Origin: Lentimicrobiaceae bacterium
Lineage (GTDB): Bacteria > Bacteroidota > Bacteroidia > Bacteroidales > JALOCA01
Assembly: GCA_023227965.1 (NCBI GenBank)
Contig: JALOCA010000050.1
Location: 1-17,614, forward strand
Reading direction: 5' to 3'
Length of the DNA stretch: 17,614 nt
Made by a program: the position numbers and the translations under genes. The notes beneath the pieces were generated by a model, which was not told where the DNA came from, did not search any database, and worked only from the letters and a program-made list of their open reading frames with translations. This document shows positions 9,501-17,032 of the stretch, in pieces; position 1 is the stretch's first letter; every line of letters begins with the position of its first letter.

Positions 9501-10774
9501 TTGGTGAAAATTTTCTTTCGGATCATTCCAATCCTGAACTGTGGAAAAAAATCAGAGAAATACCTGATGAAGTTATCTGGGACATCCGTAGGCAATTGAA
9601 AAATGAATTAATCAATTTCCTGAAAGTGAAACTTCAGCATGATATGACAGAACGCCAGGAAAACCCCAAACTCATTTTTGCTACATTGGATGCACTCAAT
9701 AATAAAGCCTTAACTATTGGGTTTGCCCGCCGTTTTGCAACTTATAAAAGGGCACATCTCATTTTTAATAACCTCGAAAGGCTTGCTTCCCTTGTTAATA
9801 AACACGGAAAACCTGTACATTTTATTTTTGCAGGAAAAGCCCATCCGCACGATAAAGCCGGAGAAGAGTTCATAAAAAAAATCGTAGAAATTTCAAAACA
9901 TCCCGAATTTATGGGAAAAATTACCTTTGTTGAAAATTACGATATGGCTATTGCCCGTAAATTAGTTCAAGGTGTGGATATTTGGCTTAATTTGCCAACA
10001 CGTCCCCTGGAAGCATCTGGTACGAGCGGGCAAAAGGCTGTTTTAAACGGAGTTATGAACTTCAGCGTCCTTGATGGATGGTGGGCAGAAGGTTACACAC
10101 CTGATGCCGGCTGGGCTTTACCGGAAGAAAATACCTATTCAAATCCTGTTTTTCAGGACGAGTTAGATGCCGAAACCGTTTACCATATCCTTGAAGATGA
10201 AATTATTCCTTTGTATTATAATCTTGACCACCGGGGAATCCCTGTTCACTGGATAAGTAATATTAAAAACTGTATTGCACAGATTGCCCCCCGGTTTACC
10301 ATGAAAAGGCAGTTAGACGACTATTGCGAAATGTATTACGAAAAACTCATCCGCAGAACAAGAATGATTGAGTTTAATGATTTTGAAGTAACAAAAAGAT
10401 TGGCACATTGGAAGAGAAAAATTCTTAGAAGCTGGGATAGCATTGAAGTAGTTTCTGTTTTGATTCCCGATTCTACAACAAAACCCTTACAACTTGGAGC
10501 CATTTATGAGGCAGAAATTGTATTGGATGTAAATGAGTTAAGTGTAGACGACATAGGAATAGAAGTACTTTTCGGACAAAAGCAAAATGATGAGGTACAT
10601 GAAATTTTGTATTGTGAAGAAATGGAAAAAGTGAAAACGGATAAAAGCTTGGTTACGTTTAAATGCACAGTGCCGGCAACACGTGCAGGTGTATTCGATT
10701 ATGCTTTCCGAATGTTCCCTAAAAACAATTTGTTACCCCATCGTCAGGATTTCAACCTTATTAGGTGGATATAA
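6527..10774 (+). CDS. Fusion of GT3 glycogen synthase and GT35-type alpha-glucan phosphorylase
   Basis: I choose the ATG at 6527; an in-frame TTG at 6512 would add only five residues. The product is about 1415 residues. Residues 10-545 form a eukaryote-like GT3 glycogen synthase: EVSWEICNKVGGIYTV (14-29), TTHATVLGR (His188), TPNGF, RYEFKNKGIDIYIEAL, and FPSYYEPWGYTPLE with catalytic-type Glu440 and Glu448. The Arg-rich glucose-6-phosphate switch of animal/yeast enzymes is not seen. A linker of about 35 residues leads to a DUF3417-type phosphorylase N-terminus at 583 (FSSLRKIANNLWWTWNYEA), then SGGLGILAGDYLK (688-700), HCNEGHAAL, HTPVPAGHDAF and the pyridoxal-phosphate site EASGTSGQK (Lys1170). 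About 100 beta-rich residues follow. The two halves catalyse opposing reactions: adding glucose from a sugar nucleotide, and releasing glucose-1-phosphate. Cytosolic, last gene of the operon, followed by a strong terminator. Confidence 0.92.
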   Translation: MNDNIIRKPDYIFEVSWEICNKVGGIYTVLSTKTQSIVKDIRDNLILIGPDVWMEARQNPDFIEDKYIYKFWREKAEREGLKIRIGRWNIASEPIVILVDFTPYFSNKDQIFTDFWKTYKLDSLSGQWDYTEPALFGYAAGKVIESFYDFNLSAQDAIIAQFHEWMTGTGILFLKQNVPQVGCVFTTHATVLGRCIAGNNLPLYRDLKQFNAEVLSVNFGVRSKFSLEKLSAKESDAFTTVSHITALECEQFFDKPVDVVTPNGFDDSFVPPDDVFEEKRAIARQKLFGVAKAVLNQDIPDDTLLVVNSGRYEFKNKGIDIYIEALSRLNDNPLLTKQVLAYIMVPANHSGPLREVIERLNNPDFNTPLSGKYLSHGLHEAEFDPILKALKKSNLSNNPLDKVKIIFVPSYLMGNDGIFNLDYYQLLIGFDISVFPSYYEPWGYTPLESLAFHVPTITTTLAGFGMWIKNTFNTIEKGVGVIERNDDNDNEVINDIAGFLLRYVNKTPEERLQCMQEAFKISRIALWENLIDYYYQAYSVALGKAYLRYDSFKEKVPYDYVTSLPKIKKSVVDWKKVYISSTLPAKFSSLRKIANNLWWTWNYEAIELFEMIDKILWEKSNHNPIVILETLSIRKLKKLERDKGFITKLKEVSKKFDDYMAKAEGKKPDIIAYFSMEFGFHESFKIYSGGLGILAGDYLKQASDSNENIVGIGLLYRYGYFNQSLSIFGDQIVKYEPQKFSFMPLNPVRDKMGNWEMITLALPGRTLHAKIWKVDIGRIPLYLLDTDIEENTEADRSITHNLYGGDWENRLKQEMLLGIGGIRMLQSINIQPTIYHCNEGHAALIGLERLRNYVEDKKFSFLQAMELVRNSSLFTTHTPVPAGHDAFHEDLIRAYLPQYYEKLNISWEEFINLGRIHDNDTSEKFSMSVLALKLSLETNGVSRIHGKVTQQMFSELYNGYFPEELYISYVTNGVHYPTWTAPIWRKLYEREFGENFLSDHSNPELWKKIREIPDEVIWDIRRQLKNELINFLKVKLQHDMTERQENPKLIFATLDALNNKALTIGFARRFATYKRAHLIFNNLERLASLVNKHGKPVHFIFAGKAHPHDKAGEEFIKKIVEISKHPEFMGKITFVENYDMAIARKLVQGVDIWLNLPTRPLEASGTSGQKAVLNGVMNFSVLDGWWAEGYTPDAGWALPEENTYSNPVFQDELDAETVYHILEDEIIPLYYNLDHRGIPVHWISNIKNCIAQIAPRFTMKRQLDDYCEMYYEKLIRRTRMIEFNDFEVTKRLAHWKRKILRSWDSIEVVSVLIPDSTTKPLQLGAIYEAEIVLDVNELSVDDIGIEVLFGQKQNDEVHEILYCEEMEKVKTDKSLVTFKCTVPATRAGVFDYAFRMFPKNNLLPHRQDFNLIRWI

Positions 10775-10787
10775 CTCATTAATAATA

Positions 10788-10822
10788 AAAAAGCCGTAAA
10801 CTATAAATATTTACGGCTTTTT
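10788..10822. terminator. Bidirectional terminator between the glucan operon and parE
   Basis: GCCGTAAA (10793-10800) pairs with TTTACGGC (10810-10817) around a 9-nt loop. The stem is flanked by five A on the left and five T on the right, so both strands give a GC-containing hairpin followed by a U-tract. It lies 13 nt after the fusion-gene stop and 29 nt before the parE stop, serving both convergent genes. Confidence 0.88.
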
Positions 10823-10850
10823 ATATGCCATTTGGCTAACATTACCTTCA

Positions 10851-12692
10851 TTAATTTACAACATCTTCCTCAACTCTAAGGTTATCAATAATGAAATTTT
10901 GCCGGTCAGAAGTATTTTTCCCCATGTAAAAAGAAAGAATATCCGGTATGGAAGAAGATTGCTTTAAAATAACAGGGTCAAGTCGCATATTTACACCGAT
11001 AAAATATCTGAACTCGTCGGGAGAAATTTCTCCTAATCCTTTAAAACGAGTGATTTCGGGATTTTCTCCAATCTCGATAAGAGCTTTTTGTTTTTCTTCC
11101 TCTGAATAGCAATAGGTGGTTTTTCTTTTGTTTCTAACTCGGAATAAAGGGGTTTGCAAAATATAGAGATGCCCGTTGCGCACTACATCAGGATAAAACT
11201 GGAGGAAGAAGGTAAGTAGTAACATTCTGATATGCATACCATCCACATCAGCATCGGTAGCAACAACAATATTGTTATACCTGAGATTATCAATATCTTC
11301 TTCGATGTTTAACGCAGATTGCAGTAAATTAAATTCTTCGTTTTCGTAAACCACTTTTTTTGTTAATCCGTAAACATTGAGAGGTTTTCCCTTCAAGCTG
11401 AAAACCGCCTGGGTATTAACATCCCGGCTTTTGGTTATACTTCCGCTTGCCGAATCGCCTTCGGTGATAAAAAGGGTAGTATCAAGTCGTAATTCGTCGT
11501 TTGTATTGTAATGTACTTTACAATCGCGAAGCTTTTTATTGTGGAGCGATACTTTTTTTACACTTTCACGGGCAAGTTTTTTAATATTTGCCAGATCTTT
11601 TCTTTCTTTTTCGGATTGTAAAATTTTTCGGTACAATGCATCGGCAGTATCTCCGTTGATATGCAAATAATTATCAAGATGTTTTTTTACAATATCGAGG
11701 ATGTAATTTCTAATAGAAGTCCCATTGGGCTCAATATTTGTAGAACCTAACTTGGTTTTGGTTTGCGATTCAAATACAGGCTCATGTATTTTTATACTGA
11801 TTGCGGCAATAATAGAAGAACGAATATCTCCGGGATCAAAATCTTTTTTATAAAACTCACGAATTGTTTTTACAATAGCTTCCCTGAAAGCTGCCAGATG
11901 TGTGCCCCCCTGCGTGGTATGTTGTCCGTTTACAAAAGAATAATATTCCTCGCCGTATTGTTTGGCACTATGGGTAAAGGCAAATTCAAAATCGGCTTCT
12001 TTTATTTGAATAATAGGGTAGAGGGTAGAATTTCCGTTGATATTTCGTTCCAATAGATCAACCAAACCGTTTTTGGAAAAGAATTTCTGTCCGTTGAAAA
12101 TAATGGTTAGTCCCTGGTTAAGAAAAACGTAATTCCAAAGAAGTTTTTCAATATATTCGCTGATGAAATGGTATTTACCAAATATTTTTTCATCAGGAAT
12201 AAAAGAAATTGTAGTTCCGTTTGGTAAATTTGCAGATGTTTCGGGTTCATCATTCAGGATGTTTCCATTTTCGAATTCTACCTGCTTCATAATTCCCTCT
12301 CTCACAGAGCGAACCATAAAGTATTGTGATAATGCGTTTACGGCTTTCGAGCCTACCCCGTTTAATCCTACAGCTTTTTTAAAAACTCTGGAGTCGTATT
12401 TTGCACCGGTATTGATTTTCGAAACACAATCTATCACTTTTCCGAGCGGGATGCCTCTGCCGTTATCCTTTACTGTAACCGTTTGATCTTTAATGGTTAT
12501 TTCAATAGCCCGACCATATCCCATCACGTATTCATCAATAGAGTTATCAATTGTTTCTTTTATAAGGACATAAATTCCATCATCCTGGGAGGAGCCATCG
12601 CCCAATTTCCCAATATACATGCCTGGACGAAGCCTGATATGCTCTTTCCATTCTAAAGATCGTACGCTCTCTTCGTTGTATTTTTCAGTCAT
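10851..12692 (-). CDS. parE: DNA topoisomerase IV subunit B (type IIA, GyrB/ParE family)
   Basis: The 613-residue protein has a GHKL ATPase domain (1-220: KETIDNSIDE with general base Glu46 and Mg-binding Asn50, KDNGRGIP, LNGVGSKAVNALS), a transducer domain (about 220-390, including QTKTKLGS) and a TOPRIM domain (FITEGDSASGS with Glu411; DADVDGMH with Asp480 and Asp482), ending with RFKGLGEI and YMGKNTSDRQNFI. Length and the absence of the GyrB insertions indicate the ParE-type subunit common in Bacteroidota rather than GyrB. With ParC it would decatenate daughter chromosomes using ATP. In this window no parC/gyrA-type gene follows; the downstream neighbour is convergent behind a terminator, so the partner subunit must be encoded elsewhere. 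A -7 element lies just upstream of the ATG. Confidence 0.93.
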   Translation of the reverse strand: MTEKYNEESVRSLEWKEHIRLRPGMYIGKLGDGSSQDDGIYVLIKETIDNSIDEYVMGYGRAIEITIKDQTVTVKDNGRGIPLGKVIDCVSKINTGAKYDSRVFKKAVGLNGVGSKAVNALSQYFMVRSVREGIMKQVEFENGNILNDEPETSANLPNGTTISFIPDEKIFGKYHFISEYIEKLLWNYVFLNQGLTIIFNGQKFFSKNGLVDLLERNINGNSTLYPIIQIKEADFEFAFTHSAKQYGEEYYSFVNGQHTTQGGTHLAAFREAIVKTIREFYKKDFDPGDIRSSIIAAISIKIHEPVFESQTKTKLGSTNIEPNGTSIRNYILDIVKKHLDNYLHINGDTADALYRKILQSEKERKDLANIKKLARESVKKVSLHNKKLRDCKVHYNTNDELRLDTTLFITEGDSASGSITKSRDVNTQAVFSLKGKPLNVYGLTKKVVYENEEFNLLQSALNIEEDIDNLRYNNIVVATDADVDGMHIRMLLLTFFLQFYPDVVRNGHLYILQTPLFRVRNKRKTTYCYSEEEKQKALIEIGENPEITRFKGLGEISPDEFRYFIGVNMRLDPVILKQSSSIPDILSFYMGKNTSDRQNFIIDNLRVEEDVVN

Positions 12693-12717
12693 CGGGACTA
12701 TTTATGTAATTTGATTG

Positions 12718-12725
12718 CAAAAATA
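12718..12725 (-). promoter_or_regulatory. Candidate -7 element for parE
   Basis: On the minus strand TATTTTTG followed by CAATC matches TAnnTTTG and lies 25 nt before the parE ATG, in the 74-nt gap behind the substrate-binding-protein gene. No TTTG is seen at the expected -33 distance, so the match is partial. Confidence 0.42.
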
Positions 12726-12766
12726 TTAGAAATCGCTTTTCGGGCGGTTGGGGAAAAATATTTTTA

Positions 12767-14398
12767 TTAACCTTTTTTTACCCGTTTTAATGTTAAGAGA
12801 TTCATAGGATTGCTTCCTAATCCGGAAATATTTTTTCTTACAAAACGCAATACCTGGTCGTAATACAAAATAATTACAGGAGCTTCTTCCATTACAATTT
12901 TGTCCATTTGTTTGTAAATCAAAAAACGAGCGCTGTCATTTAACTCTGAAGAAGCTTCTTGAAATAAATTATCAAACTGGGTATGAGAAAAATGGGTGTA
13001 ATTAGGACCCTTTGGGCAAAAGTTATCGGTATAGAAAAGAGATAAGTAATTCTCTGCATCAGGGTAATCAGCAATCCATGATCCCCTGAAAAATTCAACT
13101 TTGCTTTGTGCTATCATCTCGCGCAGGGTAGCGGGTGGGCTCACTTCAATTTTTACTTTTATTCCTAATTCGCCTAACTGTTGCTGAATATATTGGCACA
13201 AATCAAGATATGATGCATTGGTTGACAATGTAATCATCAATTCTTTTTTGCCTTTTTTGTATCCTTCTTCTTCCAAAAGCTGACATGCTTTTTCCGGATT
13301 ATAATCGTATCCATAATCTGGCAGGGTTGTGAATCCAGGCATTCCTATGGGAATAAAACCGTAGCATCCGGGTGTCCCAATATTATTTCGCAAAAATAAA
13401 ATCATCTTTTTCCTGTCAAAACCCATACTGATTGCCCGTCTGATTTTTCTTAACTTTAAAGGGCTGGCTTTAGACAAATCAGAGTTCTTATCAACCAAAA
13501 TTCCAAGGTATTCTGTATTAAGGTAAGGTTGATGAGTTAGGTAGAATTGGTCGTTGTACCGTGGATTGAGTTTACCGTCGCGGGTAAGAATTTCGTCTTT
13601 ATACCCAGGGTCAATACCCGACATAAAGTCCAGATTACCTTTTACAAATTCGAGAAATGCAGCCTGTTTGTCGGTGATGAATGTAACTGCCACTGCATCA
13701 ATAAAAGGAAGCCTTTTATTATTTTCGAATTCAAAGTAGCGGGGATTTTTTACCAAAACGAGCTTAACACCTTCTTTCCACATTTTAAACTGGAAAGGGC
13801 CTGTACCAATCGGATGGCGACGAAAATCGGTTCCATATTTTTGTATGGCTTCGTGTGGTATTACTGAACAATATTGTGTAGAGAGTGCCCCCAGAAAAGG
13901 AGGAAATGCATGATGTAATTCAATAGTTAGAGTAGTGTCGTTAAGTGCGCAAATGGCATAGTCATTACCAAATTTTTTCACCGAGTTAAAAACCCATGCT
14001 CCTGCAGATGCCAAAAGCGGGTCTGTAAGCCGTTTAAAGCTGTATTCCACATCATGAGCCGTTACTTTTCTTCCGATTCCTTTCTTGAAAATACTGCTAT
14101 TATGAAAAAAAACATCATTTCGCAGATAAAAGGTGTATAGCCTTCCATTTTGAGATATTTTCCATTTTTTTGCGATGCAGGGTTTGATTTCAAGTTTATC
14201 GTTTAGTTGTACTAAGCCATTAAATATCTGATTACATGCCCAAATATTTGCCTGGTTTCTCGAAAATGCAGGATCAAGAGAAGTTATTCCGGCAGCTTCA
14301 TTGTAACGAAATACTTTTTTTGTGTTGTCTTTCTTAAAGGATTGACAAGCTGAGATAATAAGAATACCTAAAAAAAGGAAAAAACCATTTTTTTTCAT
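12767..14398 (-). CDS. ABC transporter substrate-binding lipoprotein, peptide/nickel family 5 (SBP_bac_5)
   Basis: I choose the ATG at 14398 because it gives a clean lipoprotein signal, MKKNGFFLFLGILIISAC, with Cys18 in the lipobox. An upstream in-frame ATG at 14416 would only prepend MHFISG. The precursor is 543 residues, the usual family length. Typical family 5 features follow: RYNEAAGITSLDPAFSRN near the mature N-terminus, IFNGLVQLNDKLEIKPCIAKKW, VTAHDVEYSFKRLTDP, HPIGTGPFQFKMW, and RKIRRAISMGFDRKKMI in lobe II. The protein would bind oligopeptides or a similar solute in the periplasm while membrane-anchored and hand it to an ABC permease. No permease or ATPase gene lies nearby, so it is an orphan here and its substrate cannot be inferred. 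Confidence 0.88.
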   Translation of the reverse strand: MKKNGFFLFLGILIISACQSFKKDNTKKVFRYNEAAGITSLDPAFSRNQANIWACNQIFNGLVQLNDKLEIKPCIAKKWKISQNGRLYTFYLRNDVFFHNSSIFKKGIGRKVTAHDVEYSFKRLTDPLLASAGAWVFNSVKKFGNDYAICALNDTTLTIELHHAFPPFLGALSTQYCSVIPHEAIQKYGTDFRRHPIGTGPFQFKMWKEGVKLVLVKNPRYFEFENNKRLPFIDAVAVTFITDKQAAFLEFVKGNLDFMSGIDPGYKDEILTRDGKLNPRYNDQFYLTHQPYLNTEYLGILVDKNSDLSKASPLKLRKIRRAISMGFDRKKMILFLRNNIGTPGCYGFIPIGMPGFTTLPDYGYDYNPEKACQLLEEEGYKKGKKELMITLSTNASYLDLCQYIQQQLGELGIKVKIEVSPPATLREMIAQSKVEFFRGSWIADYPDAENYLSLFYTDNFCPKGPNYTHFSHTQFDNLFQEASSELNDSARFLIYKQMDKIVMEEAPVIILYYDQVLRFVRKNISGLGSNPMNLLTLKRVKKG

Positions 14399-14471
14399 TC
14401 CGGATATAAAATGCAAATATTATAAAAAAAACAAAGCTGCTGCATATTCAGTTGCATAGAATATGTTATAG

Positions 14472-14782
14472 GATTATAAATGTCCGGATCATAGCGTAAT
14501 CAGCCGTTTTCGTACAGTACTTACACAGAAGAGCGTATATGAGAAAGTGCTCGAAGCAATTAAGCATTTAGAGAAAAAAAGATATTGGTTAAGACAGGGA
14601 GTCATCATAGATGCCTACAGATAGCCCAAGCCAAAACGATGCTTTGGAGGCGAGAGCGTTATGCCGGGTTGTCAAAAATGCACACCTAACATTTGATGGA
14701 AGCCATAGCATACAACTTATATCGTTCACCTAATTATATCCAAATGCTAAAAAATGAGGAGAAATCTTTTTATTTACAGTAA
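14472..14782 (+). pseudogene. Decayed IS5-like DDE transposase remnant
   Basis: Two pieces of one transposase remain in different frames. From 14472 the frame reads DYKCPDHSVISRFRTVL, continues KSVYEKVLEAI and ends QGVIIDA, the block around the first catalytic Asp of IS5-family DDE transposases, then hits TAG at 14622. In another frame 14639-14782 reads MLWRRERYAGLSKMHT, a TAA at 14687-14689, HLMEAIAYNLYRSPNYI and a final stop at 14780. That is the usual C-terminal block (R-Y-x-G-L-x-K ... AxAYNLYRSP) with a Gln codon apparently mutated to TAA. Normally well over 100 residues separate the two blocks, so the centre, including the later catalytic residues, is deleted. No terminal inverted repeats or target duplication could be recognised. 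It lies in the 14399-14967 gap; 14783-14967 shows nothing else. Confidence 0.72.
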
Positions 14783-14967
14783 TATTATTAAAATATAATG
14801 AAACAAAAATAGTAAAGAAGGCTTTTTTATCACGAAAAATTATTGACCCAAAGTTAGAAAATTGACTCTCTTTGCATTTTGCAACGGCATTATATTAAAT
14901 ATTGAAACCAAAAAATTTGATAGATATATTTGTTACTTTACCGGGTCCAACATTCAAATAGAAATGA

Positions 14968-15528
14968 TTAATTCATAGCCGGGTCGGAAGGAGAATTAGC
15001 CCAAAGTGTATATTCACCGCCCAATGTACGTAATATATTACCCCATAGCATTTTAGGAGTTTCATCCCATTGACTATCTGAAAAATTTGTTACTACCCAC
15101 GATTTTTCTTTTAGCTCTTGTGTAAGCTGGTTCGGATTCCACCCGGAGTATCCAATAAAAAAGCGAATTTGATTATTCGTAATTCTGGCATCGTTTATCA
15201 GTTGTTTTGCTATTTCGATATCACCTCCCCAAAAAATTCCATCTGTGATGTGTACACTTTTGGGAATTTTGTTTCCAACCCGATGAATAAAATATAAGCA
15301 ATTTGTATTGACGGGACCTCCAAAAAATAAGGGAAAATTAATTTCCGGAAAATCTGTTAATACATCTTGTAATTTGATACCAACAGGTTTGTTTATTATA
15401 ATACCAAATGAGCCTTCTGCATTGTGCTCAGCCAATAAAACAACGGATTTATTAAAATAAAAATCCTGCAAAGACGGCTCTGATACAAGCAATTTACCTT
15501 GTTCTGGTTGTAATAATTTGAATGGCAT
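14968..15528 (-). CDS. YqgE/AlgH family protein (UPF0301, DUF179)
   Basis: The 186-residue protein shows the family hallmarks in order: GKLLVSEPSLQDFYFNKSVVLLAEH (1st block, about 11-35), EGSFGIIINKPVG, PLFFGGPVN, LYFIHRVG, FFIGYSGWNPNQLTQEL and the C-terminal W-rich segment ending in LWANSPSD. Members are compact cytosolic alpha/beta proteins without a settled biochemical role; the AlgH name comes from a reported link to alginate regulation in Pseudomonas that need not apply here. Length is normal. The gene is transcribed divergently from murL, with about 86 nt between the start codons, and no terminator is obvious after its stop. No catalytic residues can be assigned. Confidence 0.92.
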   Translation of the reverse strand: MPFKLLQPEQGKLLVSEPSLQDFYFNKSVVLLAEHNAEGSFGIIINKPVGIKLQDVLTDFPEINFPLFFGGPVNTNCLYFIHRVGNKIPKSVHITDGIFWGGDIEIAKQLINDARITNNQIRFFIGYSGWNPNQLTQELKEKSWVVTNFSDSQWDETPKMLWGNILRTLGGEYTLWANSPSDPAMN

Positions 15529-15549
15529 GGTGCATTTATAGCTTTTTGT

Positions 15550-15557
15550 TACTTTTG
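15550..15557 (+). promoter_or_regulatory. Candidate -7 element for the murL-murD transcript
   Basis: TACTTTTG on the plus strand matches TAnnTTTG and lies 58 nt before the ATG at 15615, in the divergent gap between the YqgE-family gene and murL. No TTTG is present at -33 spacing. A mirrored match on the minus strand, TATTTTTG at 15597-15590, could serve the YqgE-family gene. Confidence 0.42.
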
Positions 15558-15614
15558 TATGGAAAATGACAAAACTTATAAAACTATTACAAAAATAATA
15601 CCATATTTTATATA

Positions 15615-17032
15615 ATGAAAAAATTAGATAAACAGCTTGTTTTTGAAAAACTTAGAAAAAAATATCCTGTTTTTGTTATGAGAATTATTCTTTCACAATC
15701 AACGAATCACGATTTGATGCCCAATTCCGGTTTTCTGTTCCTGGTGAATTCTTATTTGAGCCGACAATTTCAATACCATATAAAAAATTTTGTATTCCAT
15801 TTCATGAAATTACAAAAAAACACTCAAAAATAATTGAAAATATTGTATTTCATATTGGCATGATTGAATTAGTGAGTTATTGGAAAGCTACTTGTTCACC
15901 CAAAGTGTATATTAAACCAGCTTTTTTATCTGGAGAACAGCTTCTTTGGTGGAAAAAATTGTATTATAAAGGATTAGGAGAATTTTTTTATCTGAATTCC
16001 ATTAATACCTCCCAAGGTGAATTTATGGAAATAGAAACTTCTGATGGAAACGAAATGGAATTTCTTCATTTGGATTTAGCTGATAATTACCTTGTTCCCA
16101 TAGGTGGAGGAAAAGATTCTGTGGTAACCCTCGAAATATTAAAAGAATACAATTATTCAACAATTCCTGTAATCGTCAATCCGAGAGGTGCATCATTAAA
16201 TACAACTGAAAAATCTGGTTTTCATAGAGATGAAATTTTTGAAGTTTATCGTACTATTCATCCTCAGTTACTTGAACTTAACAAAAAAGGATTTTTAAAC
16301 GGACATACTCCTTTTTCGGCTTTGCTTGCCTTTATTTCGTTGCTTTCTGCATTATTAACGGGCAATAAGCACATTGCGTTATCCAATGAGTCCAGCTCGA
16401 ATGAAGCGACAGTGATGGGAACGGATATAAACCACCAGTATTCCAAATCTTTTGAATTTGAAAAAGATTTTAATTTTTATATAAACAAATATTTTTCAGG
16501 AAGTTTTAATTACTTTAGTTTTTTACGTCCACTCAACGAATTACAAATAGCTTCTATTTTTTCCAGCTTTCCTAAATACTTTCCAGTTTTTAAAAGCTGC
16601 AATGTCGGAAGCAAAACGGATTCATGGTGCGGAAAATGCCCAAAATGTTTATTTGCGTTTATCATTCTTTCACCATTTATAGCATATGAAAAATTAGTTT
16701 GGATATTTGATAATAAAGATCTATTGAATGATAAGGATTTATTACCTTATTTTAGTGAACTATCTGGAATGGTACAAATTAAACCCTTTGAATGTGTTGG
16801 AACTACTGATGAAGTTAATTTGGCAATGCAAATGTTTATTGAAAATAATATATTTGATAAATTACCCTATCTGGCAGATTATTATTATAAAAATTATTAT
16901 CAAAAAACTAAAAATAATATTGATAGAAATACAATTTTATACAACCTCGAAAAAGAGCATTTACTAAATCCTATTTTATTTTCTCAACTTAAATCCCGAC
17001 TTAATGAAAGATTATCTGCAAAAAATAGTTGA
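15615..17032 (+). CDS. murL: UDP-MurNAc-L-Ala-L-Glu epimerase, N-terminus apparently frameshifted
   Basis: MurL converts the terminal L-Glu of UDP-MurNAc-L-Ala-L-Glu to D-Glu in an ATP-consuming reaction. From the ATG at 15860 there are 390 residues, including HLDLADNYLVPIGGGKDS (PP-loop-like GGGKDS at 16103-16120), SNESSSNEATVMGTDINHQY and the cysteine cluster WCGKCPKC (16625-16648). The same frame is open from 15656 and reads YENYSFTINESRFDAQFRF, FLFEPTISIPYK and HIGMIELVSYWKATCSP across the ATG, so 15860 is internal. This upstream part has no ATG, GTG or TTG. Another frame starts at ATG 15615 (MKKLDKQLVFEKLRKKYPVF) and joins it after a -1 shift near 15656-15676. The joined protein would be about 472 residues. 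It could be a real frameshift mutation, a homopolymer sequencing error or programmed slippage. Confidence 0.85.
15656..15676 (+). other. Frameshift region in the 5' part of murL
   Basis: The stretch holds a seven-A run (15656-15662), which in the frame of 15615 reads A AAA AAA, and a five-T run (15670-15674). Moving from the frame of 15615 to that of 15860 needs a -1 shift or one extra base. Adding one T to the T-run gives KKYPVFCYENYSF; slipping on the A-run gives KKISCFCYENYSF. The first junction looks more like the expected N-terminus, which favours a lost T, but I cannot align homologues here. Confidence 0.6.

Noticed and set aside
12767..14416. Start of the substrate-binding protein at 14416
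   Set aside because: The extra residues MHFISG precede a normal MKKN-type lipoprotein signal; starting at 14398 gives a standard 18-residue signal ending at the lipobox Cys.
14902..14932. TTG - 20 bp - TATATTTG promoter-like match on the plus strand
   Set aside because: It points into the antisense of the YqgE-family gene with no plus-strand gene behind it, and such matches are frequent by chance in AT-rich DNA.
15615..15833. A separate 72-codon protein starting at 15615
   Set aside because: Its later part overlaps the frame that carries the MurL-like N-terminus and has no recognisable features. Only its first 16-20 codons look like real coding sequence, as the start of murL.
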